In this document: piece after piece, positions 27,215-36,887 of the stretch | How the letters are laid out: each line of letters starts with the position of its first letter | Numbering within the stretch: the first letter of the stretch is position 1 | Origin: Zobellia russellii | GTDB taxonomy: Bacteria; Bacteroidota; Bacteroidia; Flavobacteriales; Flavobacteriaceae | NCBI RefSeq assembly: GCF_018728565.1 | Contig: NZ_JACSOI010000006.1 | Span: 243,200-307,199, forward strand | Length of the DNA: 64,000 nucleotides | Direction: 5' to 3' | Notes under the pieces: model-generated | What the model saw: the letters and a program-made list of their open reading frames with translations, nothing else | What the model was told of the DNA's origin: nothing | Database searches by the model: none | Position numbers and translations under genes: made by a program

Positions 27215-28573
27215 TTACACTTCACGATCCATATCCCAAGCTTCCAAATAATCTGCCACCGCTTTTGCGAACATACTACCTAAAGCTCCATTTACCACCC
27301 TGTGGTCATAACTATGGGAAAGATACATTTTGTTTCGTATACCTATAAAATCTCCTTCCGGAGTTTCTATAACAGATGGAATTTTTCGGATAGCGCCCAA
27401 TGCCAATATACCCACTTGAGGCTGGTTAATGATCGGGGTGCCAAAAACACTGCCAAACGTACCCACGTTGGTAACGGTATAGGTACCGTTTTGAACTTCG
27501 TCCGGTTTTAGTTTGTTCTCCCTTGACCTAGCTGCTAAGTCGTTTACCACCTTGGCCATTCCCACTAAATTCAATTGATCTGCATTTTTTATCACGGGAA
27601 CAATAAGGTTTCCATCCGGAAGGGCTGCAGCCATACCTATATTTATATTTTTCTTTTTAATCACTGTATCACCATCCAAAGAAATATTCATTAAAGGGTA
27701 TTTCTTAAGTGCCTTTGCAACGGCTTCCATGAAAATTGGGGTAAACGTAAGCTTCTCTCCTTCTCTCTTTTCAAAAGCGTTCTTTACCTTGTTCCTCCAA
27801 TTCACAATTTTTGTAACGTCTACCTCTATAAAGCTTTGAACGTGAGCAGAAGTAGATACACTGCTGACCATATGCTTAGCAATAAGTTTGCCCATTCTGG
27901 ACAACGGAATAACCTCGCCATCTTCTATCTGTTTTACATCTGAACCATTGGCCATACCAACATCCGAAGTAATTTGACCTACTCTGGAGGACACCGCTTG
28001 TTTTGGAGCAGGAGCTACAGGTTGCTGGGTCTTTGCTTTTTTGCCATTTTCAAGATAGGCCAGAATATCATTTTTGGTAACCCGCCCCTCATTGCCCGTA
28101 CCTTCTATGGTATCAAGCTCAGCAATAGAAATACCTTCTTGCTTAGCAATATTTTTCACCAAAGGCGAATAAAAACGGTCAGAATCCGATTTTTGGACCT
28201 GATGCACAGGAGCACTTACCGTTTCTTTGGCCACTTTTACAGTGTCCTCTACCAAAGCAGCAGACTCTTCGGTGGCTTTAGATGCTTCAACCGGAGCGGT
28301 AGATGTCTTGGTCTGGGCCACTTCAACAGATTGTTCCGTTTCAATGATAGCCACGGTATCCCCTACTTTTATTACATCGTCTATATCATAAAGCTTCTCC
28401 ACCAAAACACCTTCAACCTCACTGGGAACCTCAGAATCTACTTTGTCCGTCGCTATTTCAAAAACAGGCTCGTCCAACTCAATAGTATCCCCAATTTCTT
28501 TTAACCAAGTGGTTAGAGTTGCTTCTGCAACACTTTCACCCATTCTCGGTAATTTCAGTTCAAACTTTGACAT
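27215..28573 (-). CDS. 2-oxo acid dehydrogenase dihydrolipoyl acyltransferase (E2)
   Basis: The 452-residue E2 has a lipoyl domain (1-78, lipoylated K44 in ATDKVDSEV), an Ala/Pro/Thr-rich linker, an E3/E1-binding domain (about 135-175, PLVKNIAKQEGI and GRVTKNDI) and a catalytic acyltransferase domain (about 220-450) ending with the active-site motif SYDHRVVNGALG. It transfers acyl groups to CoA in a pyruvate or branched-chain oxo-acid complex. E1 and E3 are not adjacent. One lipoyl domain and the sequence type fit a branched-chain E2, but this is inference. Confidence 0.92.
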   Translation of the reverse strand: MSKFELKLPRMGESVAEATLTTWLKEIGDTIELDEPVFEIATDKVDSEVPSEVEGVLVEKLYDIDDVIKVGDTVAIIETEQSVEVAQTKTSTAPVEASKATEESAALVEDTVKVAKETVSAPVHQVQKSDSDRFYSPLVKNIAKQEGISIAELDTIEGTGNEGRVTKNDILAYLENGKKAKTQQPVAPAPKQAVSSRVGQITSDVGMANGSDVKQIEDGEVIPLSRMGKLIAKHMVSSVSTSAHVQSFIEVDVTKIVNWRNKVKNAFEKREGEKLTFTPIFMEAVAKALKKYPLMNISLDGDTVIKKKNINIGMAAALPDGNLIVPVIKNADQLNLVGMAKVVNDLAARSRENKLKPDEVQNGTYTVTNVGTFGSVFGTPIINQPQVGILALGAIRKIPSVIETPEGDFIGIRNKMYLSHSYDHRVVNGALGSMFAKAVADYLEAWDMDREV

Positions 28574-28610
28574 ATTCTTATTTTATTCTGCTTTTAAGCT
28601 AATTTGGTCG

Positions 28611-28618
28611 CAAAAATA
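28611..28618 (-). promoter_or_regulatory. flavobacterial -7 promoter element of the E2 gene
   Basis: The minus strand reads TATTTTTG (TAnnTTTG), 37 bases before the ATG at 28573. Confidence 0.45.
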
Positions 28619-28654
28619 CCAAAAAAAACGCCTATTTATTAAACTTACTATATT

Positions 28655-29275
28655 TTAATTCGCTTTCAATGAGCCCTCAAACGGAATTCGGTTTAAAATA
28701 CTCCGCCCTAGAGTAACCTCATCTGCATATTCCAACTCGTCCCCCACAGCTATTCCCCTAGCAATGGTAGATGTATTAATATCCAAGCCATTCAATTGCT
28801 TATAAATATAAAAATTGGTGGTATCGCCTTCCATGGTGGAGCTCAACGCAAAAATAAACTCTTTGACCTCTCCTTTTTTTGCCTTGTCTATCAAAGATCC
28901 AATGGTTAAATCCTGCGGGCCAATTCCTTCCATTGGCGATATTTTACCTCCAAGAACGTGATACAACCCTTTATATTGGCTCGTATTTTCAATGGCCATC
29001 ACATCTCTAATATCTTCAACCACGCAGACCAAGCTTCTATCCCGTTTGGGATTAGCGCAAATTTCGCATATAGCCACATCCGAAATATTATGACAGTTCT
29101 CACAAAACTTTATCTCGCTACGCAAATCCAACAACGCATTAGAGAGCCTGTCTGTCTGTTCCTTAGGCTGCTTTAGTAAATGAAGTACCAAACGAAGTGC
29201 CGTTCGTTTACCGATTCCCGGTAACTGCGACATTTCGTATACGGCATTTTCTAGAAGTTTAGATGAAAAATCCAT
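28655..29275 (-). CDS. recR: recombination protein RecR
   Basis: The 206-residue protein starts at the ATG before [10 protein letters not shown]. It has the helix-hairpin-helix segment [17 protein letters not shown], the four-cysteine zinc finger CENC...CEIC, and a Toprim domain ([27 protein letters not shown]). It acts with RecF/RecO in loading RecA at gaps. A frame extending to 29347 runs through the promoter and was trimmed. Confidence 0.96.
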   Translation of the reverse strand: MDFSSKLLENAVYEMSQLPGIGKRTALRLVLHLLKQPKEQTDRLSNALLDLRSEIKFCENCHNISDVAICEICANPKRDRSLVCVVEDIRDVMAIENTSQYKGLYHVLGGKISPMEGIGPQDLTIGSLIDKAKKGEVKEFIFALSSTMEGDTTNFYIYKQLNGLDINTSTIARGIAVGDELEYADEVTLGRSILNRIPFEGSLKAN

Positions 29276-29280
29276 AGACA

Positions 29281-29288
29281 CAAAATTA
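29281..29288 (-). promoter_or_regulatory. flavobacterial -7 promoter element of recR, near-leaderless
   Basis: The minus strand reads TAATTTTG (TAnnTTTG), ending five bases before the recR ATG. Confidence 0.45.
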
Positions 29289-29332
29289 CGTACTATTTTT
29301 ACTTTTTGTACTTTGGTTTGAAATTTTATTCC

Positions 29333-30811
29333 ATGACCGCCACCCACATCCTAATCTTGATAGGTGCTTATTTTCTCCTCCTTTTATTGATATCCTATTT
29401 TACGGGAAAAAATGACTCTAACGTTGATTTTTTTAAAGCAGGGAAATCATCGCCTTGGTACTTGGTTGCTTTCGGTATGGTGGGCGCTTCGCTTTCCGGT
29501 GTAACATTTATATCGGTACCGGGTTGGGTAGAGGCCTCGGAATTTAGTTACATGCAGGTGGTTTTTGGTTATCTGGCGGGCTATTTTGTAATCGCCTTTA
29601 TCTTGCTTCCCATCTATTATCAGCTTAACGTAACTTCTATATACGAGTATCTTAAAAAGCGATTTGGAACCGTAAGTTATAAAGTGGGTGCCATATCTTT
29701 CTTTATTTCCAGGGTTTTAGGCGCCGCTTTCAGACTTTTCTTAGTAGCCATTGTTTTGCAGCAGTTTGTTTTTGACGAATTAGGTGTTCCTTTTGAAATT
29801 ACAGTGGTTCTCTCTATTTTACTAATCTGGATCTATACTTTTAGAGGTGGCATAAAAACTATTGTCTGGACAGATACGTTACAAACCTCCTTTATGCTCC
29901 TTTCTGTTGGATTGAGCATCTACTTCATTAACCAAAAACTGGACTGGAGTTTTACGGAGTTCCTAGCGTCCGAAGAACTAAAACAATACAACAAAGTACT
30001 ATTTACCGATAGTTTTTTTGACAAGAACCACTTTCTAAAGTCTTTTCTTGGCGGTATGTTCATTACCATTTGTATGACAGGGTTAGACCAGGATATGATG
30101 CAAAAGAACCTTACCTGTAAATCTCTTAAGGATGCACAAAAGAATATGGTTTCCTTTAGCGTGGTATTAGTAATCGTAAATTTTGTTTTTCTTTTACTAG
30201 GTGCGCTCTTGTTCATATATTCCGCTAAGTTCAATATTGCAACGCCATTGATGGACGGCCAAGCAAAACCGGACCTGTTATTTCCAGAAATAGCACTTAA
30301 CAGTGGTCTGGGCATGGTAGTTGCCATTACCTTTATGCTAGGTTTAATAGCAGCGGCCTACAGTAGTGCAGACAGTGCGCTAACCTCTCTGACCACATCT
30401 TTTTGCGTAGATTTTCTCAGCATTGATGAAAAGGCCGAAAAAGACCAGAATAGAATTAGGAAAACCACTCACATTGGCATGAGCATCTTGCTCATAGTAA
30501 CAGTTATTGCGTTCAAATATATTCTGGACAGAAATGTTATTGATGGCCTATTGACAGTTGCCACCTATACCTATGGACCTTTACTAGGTCTTTTTACCTT
30601 TGGTATATTCACCAAATACGCCGTAAAAGACGGTTATGTGTGGATTATAGCGCTATTATCCGTACTTTGTATTGTAGCGCTGGCCAATCTTCCTGTTGAA
30701 TATTTGGGCGGGTATAAAGTAGGTTACGAGCTACTCCCCTTAAATGGCCTATTAACATTTATAGGACTTTATTTTATTCGTAATAAAAGCAGTCAAGAAA
30801 TAACAAGTTGA
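29333..30811 (+). CDS. sodium:solute symporter (SSS family)
   Basis: The 492-residue protein starts at the ATG before TATHILIL; a TTG-started extension of nine residues crosses the divergent promoter region. It has about 13 membrane helices with SSS features: [50 protein letters not shown], and [21 protein letters not shown], which contains the Na+-site serines. It imports an organic solute with Na+. The solute is unknown and no catabolic gene adjoins it. Confidence 0.9.
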   Translation: MTATHILILIGAYFLLLLLISYFTGKNDSNVDFFKAGKSSPWYLVAFGMVGASLSGVTFISVPGWVEASEFSYMQVVFGYLAGYFVIAFILLPIYYQLNVTSIYEYLKKRFGTVSYKVGAISFFISRVLGAAFRLFLVAIVLQQFVFDELGVPFEITVVLSILLIWIYTFRGGIKTIVWTDTLQTSFMLLSVGLSIYFINQKLDWSFTEFLASEELKQYNKVLFTDSFFDKNHFLKSFLGGMFITICMTGLDQDMMQKNLTCKSLKDAQKNMVSFSVVLVIVNFVFLLLGALLFIYSAKFNIATPLMDGQAKPDLLFPEIALNSGLGMVVAITFMLGLIAAAYSSADSALTSLTTSFCVDFLSIDEKAEKDQNRIRKTTHIGMSILLIVTVIAFKYILDRNVIDGLLTVATYTYGPLLGLFTFGIFTKYAVKDGYVWIIALLSVLCIVALANLPVEYLGGYKVGYELLPLNGLLTFIGLYFIRNKSSQEITS

Positions 30812-30815
30812 GAAG

Positions 30816-30839
30816 AAAACTTTAAAACGTTAAAGTTTT
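30816..30839. terminator. possible AT-rich bidirectional terminator
   Basis: AAAACTTTAA (30816-30825) and TTAAAGTTTT (30830-30839) form a perfect 10-base stem with a 4-base loop, five bases after the symporter stop and between convergent genes. The stem has few G-C pairs, so strength is doubtful. Confidence 0.4.
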
Positions 30840-30873
30840 ATGCGAAAAAACCTACATGTTTTTCGTCGATCAA

Positions 30874-31233
30874 TTAATATTGCCCTGTAGCCAATAAGAC
30901 CAAGGTGCAAGCCACGACCGCTTCAATCCCTTTGGATTCCAGTAATTTGTAAAATTCAGGGTTTTCTGTGCCCGGATTAAATATTACACGTTTCGGATTT
31001 ATTTGTAAGATTTTGTCGATATATTCAGGCTGACGTGCTGGACCTATATACAAAGTAACGGTATGAATGTTTTGAAATTCATTTAAATTGGTCTTTATTT
31101 GTATATCCCTGATTTTACCTTCGCGTAAACCGAATGCTTCAGTTTTGATGCTATGGTCTAAAAGCCGATTAACCGCTAGATTGCTATATCGATTCGTTTT
31201 TAGAGAAGCTCCGAATACAAGGGTATTTTTCAT
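30874..31233 (-). CDS. CoA-binding domain protein (YccU-like)
   Basis: This 119-residue protein has a Rossmann-type CoA-binding domain. It starts TLVFGASLKTNRYSN and contains VTLYIGPARQPEYIDKIL and KRVIFNPGTENPEFYKLLE, as in single-domain CoA-binding proteins related to the succinyl-CoA ligase alpha N-terminus. The function is not established. It is cytoplasmic and monocistronic, convergent with the symporter. Confidence 0.88.
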   Translation of the reverse strand: MKNTLVFGASLKTNRYSNLAVNRLLDHSIKTEAFGLREGKIRDIQIKTNLNEFQNIHTVTLYIGPARQPEYIDKILQINPKRVIFNPGTENPEFYKLLESKGIEAVVACTLVLLATGQY

Positions 31234-31402
31234 ATGTTAAATATGATGTTAAAGTTCTTTAAGGATGTAACTTTTTAGTAAAATATACGTCTATTATAAA
31301 AGTCGTTCTAAAAAGTGTAAACTTTCAAAAAATATTGGTCGGTGATAAAGCTATATGTTTATAGTTAATGGTTAGTGTTTAGTATAGCAGAATCAACGAC
31401 AG

Positions 31403-31428
31403 AAACCCCGATGGAGACATCGGGGTTT
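31403..31428 (-). terminator. rho-independent terminator after fabH
   Basis: AAACCCCGATG (31403-31413) and CATCGGGGTTT (31418-31428) form a perfect 11-base stem with a GAGA loop, 14 bases beyond the fabH stop. The T-run is better on the plus strand, so it may also stop plus-strand read-through. Confidence 0.75.
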
Positions 31429-31442
31429 TGTGTTTTATAAGC

Positions 31443-32450
31443 TTACCATTTTATAATAGCACTACCCCAAGTAAAACCGCTACCGAACGCGGCAAGAACC
31501 ACAAGGTCTCCTTCTTTTATCTTACCGCTTTCCCAAGCTTCCGTAAGCGCTATAGGGATAGACGCTGCAGTGGTATTACCGTATTTCATAATGTTGTTGA
31601 AAACCTGATCATCTCCTAAACCAAACTTTTTCTGTATAAACTGGGAAATTCTCAAGTTAGCCTGATGGGGCACCAACATATTAATATCCGAAGGTGTTAA
31701 ATCATTAGCCTTTAAACCCTCCATAATTACCTCACTAAAACGGACTACTGCATTTTTAAATACAAACTGTCCATTCATGTATGGAAAGTAAGATTCATCA
31801 TTAGGGTCGTTCTCATCAATAATATCCGTAACCCAACGTTTGCCCATACCCGGAGCTATTAAGGACAACTCCTCTGCATGCTGGCCTTCACTGTGCAAAT
31901 GTGTAGAAAGAACCCCTTTTGAGGTATCTTCTTCCCTACTTACAACCGCTGCTCCAGCTCCATCTCCGAATATTACGGACACAGATCTACCTCTGGTAGT
32001 CATATCAAGGCCATGGGAATGTAACTCAGAACCAATTACAAGAATATTCTTGTACATACCGCTTTTGATATACTGATCTGCAACACTAAGCGCATATATA
32101 AAACCGGAACATTGGTTTCTTACATCCAAGGCCCCTACCGTTTTAATCCCAAGGTCTCTTTGAACCAAAACGCCCGGCCCAGGAAAATAGTAATCAGGAC
32201 TAAGCGTCGCAAAGACAATAAAATCTATATCATCCTTATCTATACCTGCACGTTCTATAGCTATTTTTGCAGCCTTTACGCCCATGGTTGTAGTGGTATC
32301 ACCACCCTTTACGACATGTCTTCTTTCTTTGATACCCGTTCGTTCTTGGATCCATTCATCATTGGTATCCATTACCTTGGCCAAATCATCATTGGTCACT
32401 ACGTTTTCGGGCACAAAGTATCCAAGTCCCGTAATTTTTGAATTATACAT
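31443..32450 (-). CDS. fabH: beta-ketoacyl-ACP synthase III
   Basis: The 335-residue enzyme starts fatty-acid chains by condensing an acyl-CoA primer with malonyl-ACP. The active-site Cys is C114 (VRNQCSGFIYAL), with the His in VPHQANLRIS and the Asn in KYGNTTAASIPIAL. It stands alone rather than in a rpmF-plsX-fabH cluster, so it could be one of two or more FabH-like genes in the genome. Confidence 0.93.
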   Translation of the reverse strand: MYNSKITGLGYFVPENVVTNDDLAKVMDTNDEWIQERTGIKERRHVVKGGDTTTTMGVKAAKIAIERAGIDKDDIDFIVFATLSPDYYFPGPGVLVQRDLGIKTVGALDVRNQCSGFIYALSVADQYIKSGMYKNILVIGSELHSHGLDMTTRGRSVSVIFGDGAGAAVVSREEDTSKGVLSTHLHSEGQHAEELSLIAPGMGKRWVTDIIDENDPNDESYFPYMNGQFVFKNAVVRFSEVIMEGLKANDLTPSDINMLVPHQANLRISQFIQKKFGLGDDQVFNNIMKYGNTTAASIPIALTEAWESGKIKEGDLVVLAAFGSGFTWGSAIIKW

Positions 32451-32543
32451 AGAAGGTTTTTTTTAATTTAAAAAGCTAAAGCTTTAAACCAGGGTGCAAA
32501 TTAACCCGTAAATTTCTAAGATAAGCAAAATTAATAGGATGAA

Positions 32544-33869
32544 TTAACCTTGTGCTATTTGTTGAAGGTATTGCTTATAGCTATTTACATCAATTTTTGC
32601 CCTAAGGTCATGAAGTAAATTGTAGAGCCCAAAGAATGTCCTGTTCATATACAGAAAGTGCTTAGACCCTCTGTTTCCGTTCATTTTACGAATCTGACTA
32701 TCCTTGGAATAGCGTTCACTTAAATCTGCTATTTTCTCCCAGAAATCATTAGAACCAAAGTCAAAACTAGTTTCGTGAAAAGGCGAAGTAAAAAGTGTGA
32801 GCATTTCTTTGAATAGCGCTTTAAAGAATTTGAGCTCTTCGGGCGAGTCGGTTTCCGTTAATATTTCCAACTCATACAGTTTCGCCATAAAAACTGCGTC
32901 ATTTTCAATGTTTTCTTTTTTCGCCAACTCAAAATAAGGCACATAAAATTCGTTGGGTACCTCTTTAATACAGCCAAAATCTATGGCAATCAATGTATTT
33001 TGCTCACTTACCAAAAAATTTCCTGGATGAGGATCAGCATGAACCCTTCTTAGACCATGAATTTGGAACATATAAAAATCCCAAAGCGTCTGCCCCAATT
33101 TATTACCTATTTCCTGACTAAAATTTTTATTGGTGAATTCGCCCAGATGTTGGCCATACATCCAATCCATTGTAATAATTCGCTCACTTGAAAGCTCCTC
33201 ATAATACTTGGGGAATTCTAAATTTTTAATCCCGGAACAACTATTAGTAATACTAATGCTCTGCTCAATTTCTAAAAAATAATTGGTCTCTTCTATGAGT
33301 TTGTTTTCTACTTCTTTAAAATATTTATCAGAGTCTTTTCCCTGTAGATTAAACATCTTTATGGCAATGGGTTTCACCAATGCCAAATCACTGGAAATAC
33401 TTTCCGCAACACCCGGGTATTGAATCTTTACCGCCAATTCCTTACCGTCTTTTGTTGCCTTATGCACTTGGCCTATACTAGCGGCATTTATACTATCTTT
33501 TTCAAAAGTATCGAACAGCTCCTCTGGATATTTGCCCAAATATTTCTTAAATGTTTTACGTACCAAGGGAGCAGAAAGAGGTGGTACGGAAAACTGTGAG
33601 AGCGAAAACTTGTCTACATACGCCTTTGGGAGTATATTTTTCTCCATACTAAGCATTTGAGCAACTTTTAGGGCACTACCCTTTAAGCTCTTAAGTCCGT
33701 CATAAATATCCTCCGCATTGTTTTCGTTCAGTTCGTTTTTATCCATTTCAGGATTCACCAACTTTTTACTGTAATATTTAACATAATTGCCCCCAATTTT
33801 AACACCTGTTTTAACCAGTTTTCCTGCCCTTTCTATTTTACCTGTAGGTATACTATCAATTGTTTTCAT
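32544..33869 (-). CDS. ABC1/AarF/UbiB-family atypical kinase
   Basis: The 441-residue protein has the family motifs: the Ala-rich loop AASIGQVHKA, the catalytic loop HADPHPGNF, and the metal motif IDFGC. The usual KxGQ motif reads K-V-A-Q (SALKVAQMLS), a Gly-to-Ala change. Members support quinone and lipid metabolism; flavobacteria use menaquinone, so a ubiquinone role is unlikely. It follows a TetR regulator by 38 bases on the same strand. The substrate is unknown. Confidence 0.88.
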   Translation of the reverse strand: MKTIDSIPTGKIERAGKLVKTGVKIGGNYVKYYSKKLVNPEMDKNELNENNAEDIYDGLKSLKGSALKVAQMLSMEKNILPKAYVDKFSLSQFSVPPLSAPLVRKTFKKYLGKYPEELFDTFEKDSINAASIGQVHKATKDGKELAVKIQYPGVAESISSDLALVKPIAIKMFNLQGKDSDKYFKEVENKLIEETNYFLEIEQSISITNSCSGIKNLEFPKYYEELSSERIITMDWMYGQHLGEFTNKNFSQEIGNKLGQTLWDFYMFQIHGLRRVHADPHPGNFLVSEQNTLIAIDFGCIKEVPNEFYVPYFELAKKENIENDAVFMAKLYELEILTETDSPEELKFFKALFKEMLTLFTSPFHETSFDFGSNDFWEKIADLSERYSKDSQIRKMNGNRGSKHFLYMNRTFFGLYNLLHDLRAKIDVNSYKQYLQQIAQG

Positions 33870-33907
33870 ATCGTCTCTTTTGGAAAAGTGAGTATGTTAT
33901 AAGTTGG

Positions 33908-34567
33908 CTAAGCAAATGTTTCCTTATAAAGAAACTTACCGAAGTCAAGAATGTTTTCAAGTGGGGTATTATCAAAAATATCAAACACGGTATGTATAGA
34001 TTTCTCTATGGCTACATCGGTTTTTTCAAATCCGGGAGAAGTATCGTCCATCCAAAATTTTAGCAAGAATAAAAACTGCAACCATGCTCCTTCCGAAAAC
34101 ACTTGGGGATTATATTTGGTAATTTTAAGATTCTTGTTAGCATTGGCATCATTAATAAGTTCTGCCGCAAAAGATTTAACATGCTGGCGCAGCCCTTTTA
34201 GTTGTCCAAGATTTTTTAATGGACTATTATGTTCTTTTAAAGCGAATAGAACATAACTACGGTTAAGGGTGAGCATTTCAAAAAATGTATAGAAAAAAGT
34301 AAGCATCTTATCCTTATTGGAAAAGTTATTATACGCTTCATTTTTGAGAATAAGAGCTTCTGTGTTTGTATAGAATTTGTTCCATATTTCCTTTTGCAAA
34401 CTCTCTACTGAACCAAAAAACCTATAAAAATCGGCCTCCGATAATTTATTTTGTTTACAAAATTTATAAATGGATTTAGGTACGCTCTCATGCTCTAGAA
34501 CATAATCCATATACATAGAGATTATACTATCTTCCGTTACCTTACTTGCTTTAGATTTTGCCACCAT
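33908..34567 (-). CDS. TetR-family transcriptional regulator
   Basis: The 219-residue protein has an N-terminal helix-turn-helix (about residues 12-55; DSIISMYMDYVLEHESVPKSI and KLSEADFYRFFGSVESLQKEI) with the TetR YRFFGS signature, and a long helical ligand domain. It is the first gene of a pair with the ABC1-type kinase and probably controls it. It is divergent from htpG, with 427 bases between. Confidence 0.85.
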   Translation of the reverse strand: MVAKSKASKVTEDSIISMYMDYVLEHESVPKSIYKFCKQNKLSEADFYRFFGSVESLQKEIWNKFYTNTEALILKNEAYNNFSNKDKMLTFFYTFFEMLTLNRSYVLFALKEHNSPLKNLGQLKGLRQHVKSFAAELINDANANKNLKITKYNPQVFSEGAWLQFLFLLKFWMDDTSPGFEKTDVAIEKSIHTVFDIFDNTPLENILDFGKFLYKETFA

Positions 34568-34994
34568 TTTCCAACAATTTAGTTATATAAAATTACGCCT
34601 AAGAGCGCGCATTCGTTGTTAAGGGAATACCAATTTTATCACAAAAGACAAAAACGTGCCTTCAGATGAAAGCACGTTTTAAAAACAACCTAACCAATAA
34701 ATGATTATAAACGTGATATTGATCGAAAATTTTCCCTTTCACAGCAATCTTCATCACATCTTCTTCAAAGATAATAAATGTTTAACTAAAATAAAAATTA
34801 ATTAAACAAAATTACAAACCGCAACCATTCCGTCATACGAACGTGTCAGTTTGTCACAGTCTCTCTGTATGGTATTTTTTTTGACAAACAGCAAACAGGT
34901 GTACATCACCTATGTTTTTCTATGCCGAAGAATGAAAAAATAGTATTAAACAAAGTTCAAGCATTAGCGCGAACATTTCTAAAATTTATAATTT
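34568..34994. other. 427-base divergent intergenic region upstream of htpG
   Basis: No convincing gene lies here. It holds a terminator-like hairpin (34651-34680), two tiny opposing open frames (34701-34805 on the plus strand; about 30 codons on the minus strand ending in the hairpin), and a repeat-rich stretch before htpG: TGTCAGTTTGTCA (34845-34857 region) followed by TTGACAAACAG (34881-34891) and AGGTG/CACCT arms at 34897-34911. These could be heat-shock control sites. Confidence 0.5.
34651..34680 (-). terminator. terminator-like hairpin in a divergent region
   Basis: AAAACGTGC (34651-34659) and GCACGTTTT (34672-34680) pair perfectly, and the inner TTCA/TGAA extends the stem with one mismatch. 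The minus-strand side is followed by T-rich sequence. It is not downstream of any annotated gene. Confidence 0.6.
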
Positions 34995-36887
34995 ATGGCT
35001 ACAGGTAAAATCAATGTTTCAGTAGAGAACATTTTTCCGCTGATTAAGAAATTTTTGTACAGTGACCACGAAATCTTTTTAAGAGAGCTTATTTCCAATG
35101 CAACGGATGCTACTTTAAAGCTAAAGCACCTTACTTCCATAGGCGAAGCCAAAGTTGAATATGGCGACCCTATGATCGAGGTAAAAGTAGATAAAGAAGG
35201 AAAGAAAATTCACGTGATTGACCAAGGTATTGGTATGACCGAAGACGAGGTTAAAAAGTATATTAACGAACTTGCCTTTTCCGGTGCGGAAGAATTCTTG
35301 AACAAGTATGAGGACGGAGCCAAAGAGTCCGGCATTATAGGTCATTTTGGTCTTGGTTTCTATTCTGCCTTTATGGTTGCTGATAAAGTACAGATCAGTA
35401 CCAGAAGCTTTAAGGAAGATGCAGAACCGGTATTATGGAGCTGTGACGGCTCTCCAAATTTTACATTGGAACCAGGTGACCGCCAAGAACGCGGTACAGA
35501 GATTATTCTTCATATTGCCGAAGACTCCACTGAGTTTCTAGAAGACAACCGTATTAGCGAGCTTCTGAACAAGTATAACAAGTTCATGCCTATTCCAATT
35601 AAATTTGGAATGAAGACAGAGACGCTTCCTAAGCCAGAAGATGCCAAAGAAGAAGATCCAGCACCTACTCAAGAAGTAGATAATATTATTAACAACCCTA
35701 CCCCTGCCTGGACCAAACAACCGGCAGATTTAGAGGATCAAGATTACAAGAATTTCTACAGGGAACTGTATCCAATGCAGTTTGAGGAACCTTTGTTCCA
35801 CATTCACCTGAACGTAGACTACCCGTTTAATCTTACAGGTATACTTTATTTTCCAAAGTTGACCAATGATCTTAACGTTCAAAAAGACCGCATTCAACTG
35901 TACCAAAACCAAGTTTTTGTAACGGATAATGTAGAAGGTATTGTTCCTGAATTTTTAACCATGTTGCGTGGTGTAATTGATTCTCCGGATATTCCTTTGA
36001 ATGTTTCCAGATCATACCTACAGGCAGATGGTGCCGTAAAGAAAATTTCTTCGTACATCACAAGAAAGGTTGCAGATAAATTAAACTCACTGTTCAAGAA
36101 CAGTAGAGAGGATTTTGAGCAAAAGTGGAACGATATTAAAATCGTTATTGAATACGGAATGCTAAGCGAAGATAAATTCTTTGACAAAGCAGACAAATTT
36201 GCACTCTACCCTACTGTAGACGGCAGCTACTTTACTTTTGAGGAACTCCAAGAAGAAATAAAGGAAAACCAAACGGATAAGGATGACAAACTTGTTATTC
36301 TTTATGCCTCCGACAAAGTTTCGCAACATAGTTATATTGAAGCTGCAAAAGCTAAAGGTTATGAAGTTTTGCTGATGGATTCGCCAATCATTGGTCACTT
36401 AATGCAAAAACTGGAAACCTCTAAAGAGAAGATTTCTTTTGCCCGTGTAGATGCAGATCATTTGGATAACTTGATTAAAAAAGAGGACACTCAGATTTCT
36501 AAATTATCCGATGAGGAAAAGGAAACCCTTAAAAAGAATCTTGAAGAAGCCATTACGGACAAGAGCTATACCGTTCAACTAGAAGCCATGGATAGTGATG
36601 CCTCTCCGTTTATCATTACCGAGCCTGAATTTATGCGTCGTATGAAAGAGATGCAACAGACTGGAGGTGGTGGCGGTATGTTTGGTATGGGATCAATGCC
36701 TGACATGTATAACCTTATCGTAAATACAAATCACGAGCTGGTAGGTGAAATATTGAACACCAAAACCGCAAAAAAACGTGAACGATTAATTAGTCAATCT
36801 ATTGACTTGGCCCGTCTTTCAAAAGGTCTGTTGAAAGGGGAAGAATTAACCAATTTTATAAAACGTAGCTACGAGATGGTGAAGTAG
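34995..36887 (+). CDS. htpG: molecular chaperone HtpG (Hsp90)
   Basis: The 630-residue chaperone has the GHKL ATPase domain (LRELISNATDATLK, VIDQGIGMTEDEV, GHFGLGFYSAFMVAD), a middle domain with the catalytic-arginine region (PLNVSRSYLQ) and a C-terminal dimerisation domain. A Gly/Met-rich loop (GGGGGMFGMG) lies near residue 555. It helps fold stress-labile proteins in the cytoplasm. The gene is monocistronic with a strong terminator; motifs upstream suggest stress control. Confidence 0.97.
   Translation: MATGKINVSVENIFPLIKKFLYSDHEIFLRELISNATDATLKLKHLTSIGEAKVEYGDPMIEVKVDKEGKKIHVIDQGIGMTEDEVKKYINELAFSGAEEFLNKYEDGAKESGIIGHFGLGFYSAFMVADKVQISTRSFKEDAEPVLWSCDGSPNFTLEPGDRQERGTEIILHIAEDSTEFLEDNRISELLNKYNKFMPIPIKFGMKTETLPKPEDAKEEDPAPTQEVDNIINNPTPAWTKQPADLEDQDYKNFYRELYPMQFEEPLFHIHLNVDYPFNLTGILYFPKLTNDLNVQKDRIQLYQNQVFVTDNVEGIVPEFLTMLRGVIDSPDIPLNVSRSYLQADGAVKKISSYITRKVADKLNSLFKNSREDFEQKWNDIKIVIEYGMLSEDKFFDKADKFALYPTVDGSYFTFEELQEEIKENQTDKDDKLVILYASDKVSQHSYIEAAKAKGYEVLLMDSPIIGHLMQKLETSKEKISFARVDADHLDNLIKKEDTQISKLSDEEKETLKKNLEEAITDKSYTVQLEAMDSDASPFIITEPEFMRRMKEMQQTGGGGGMFGMGSMPDMYNLIVNTNHELVGEILNTKTAKKRERLISQSIDLARLSKGLLKGEELTNFIKRSYEMVK

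Noticed and set aside
29276..29347. 24-codon extension of recR
   Set aside because: It runs across the divergent promoter region and lacks RecR similarity; the ATG at 29275 gives the normal N-terminus.
32472..32485. AAAGCT-N2-AGCTTT dyad upstream of fabH as an operator
   Set aside because: Short and A-T-rich; could easily arise by chance and no regulator is suggested.
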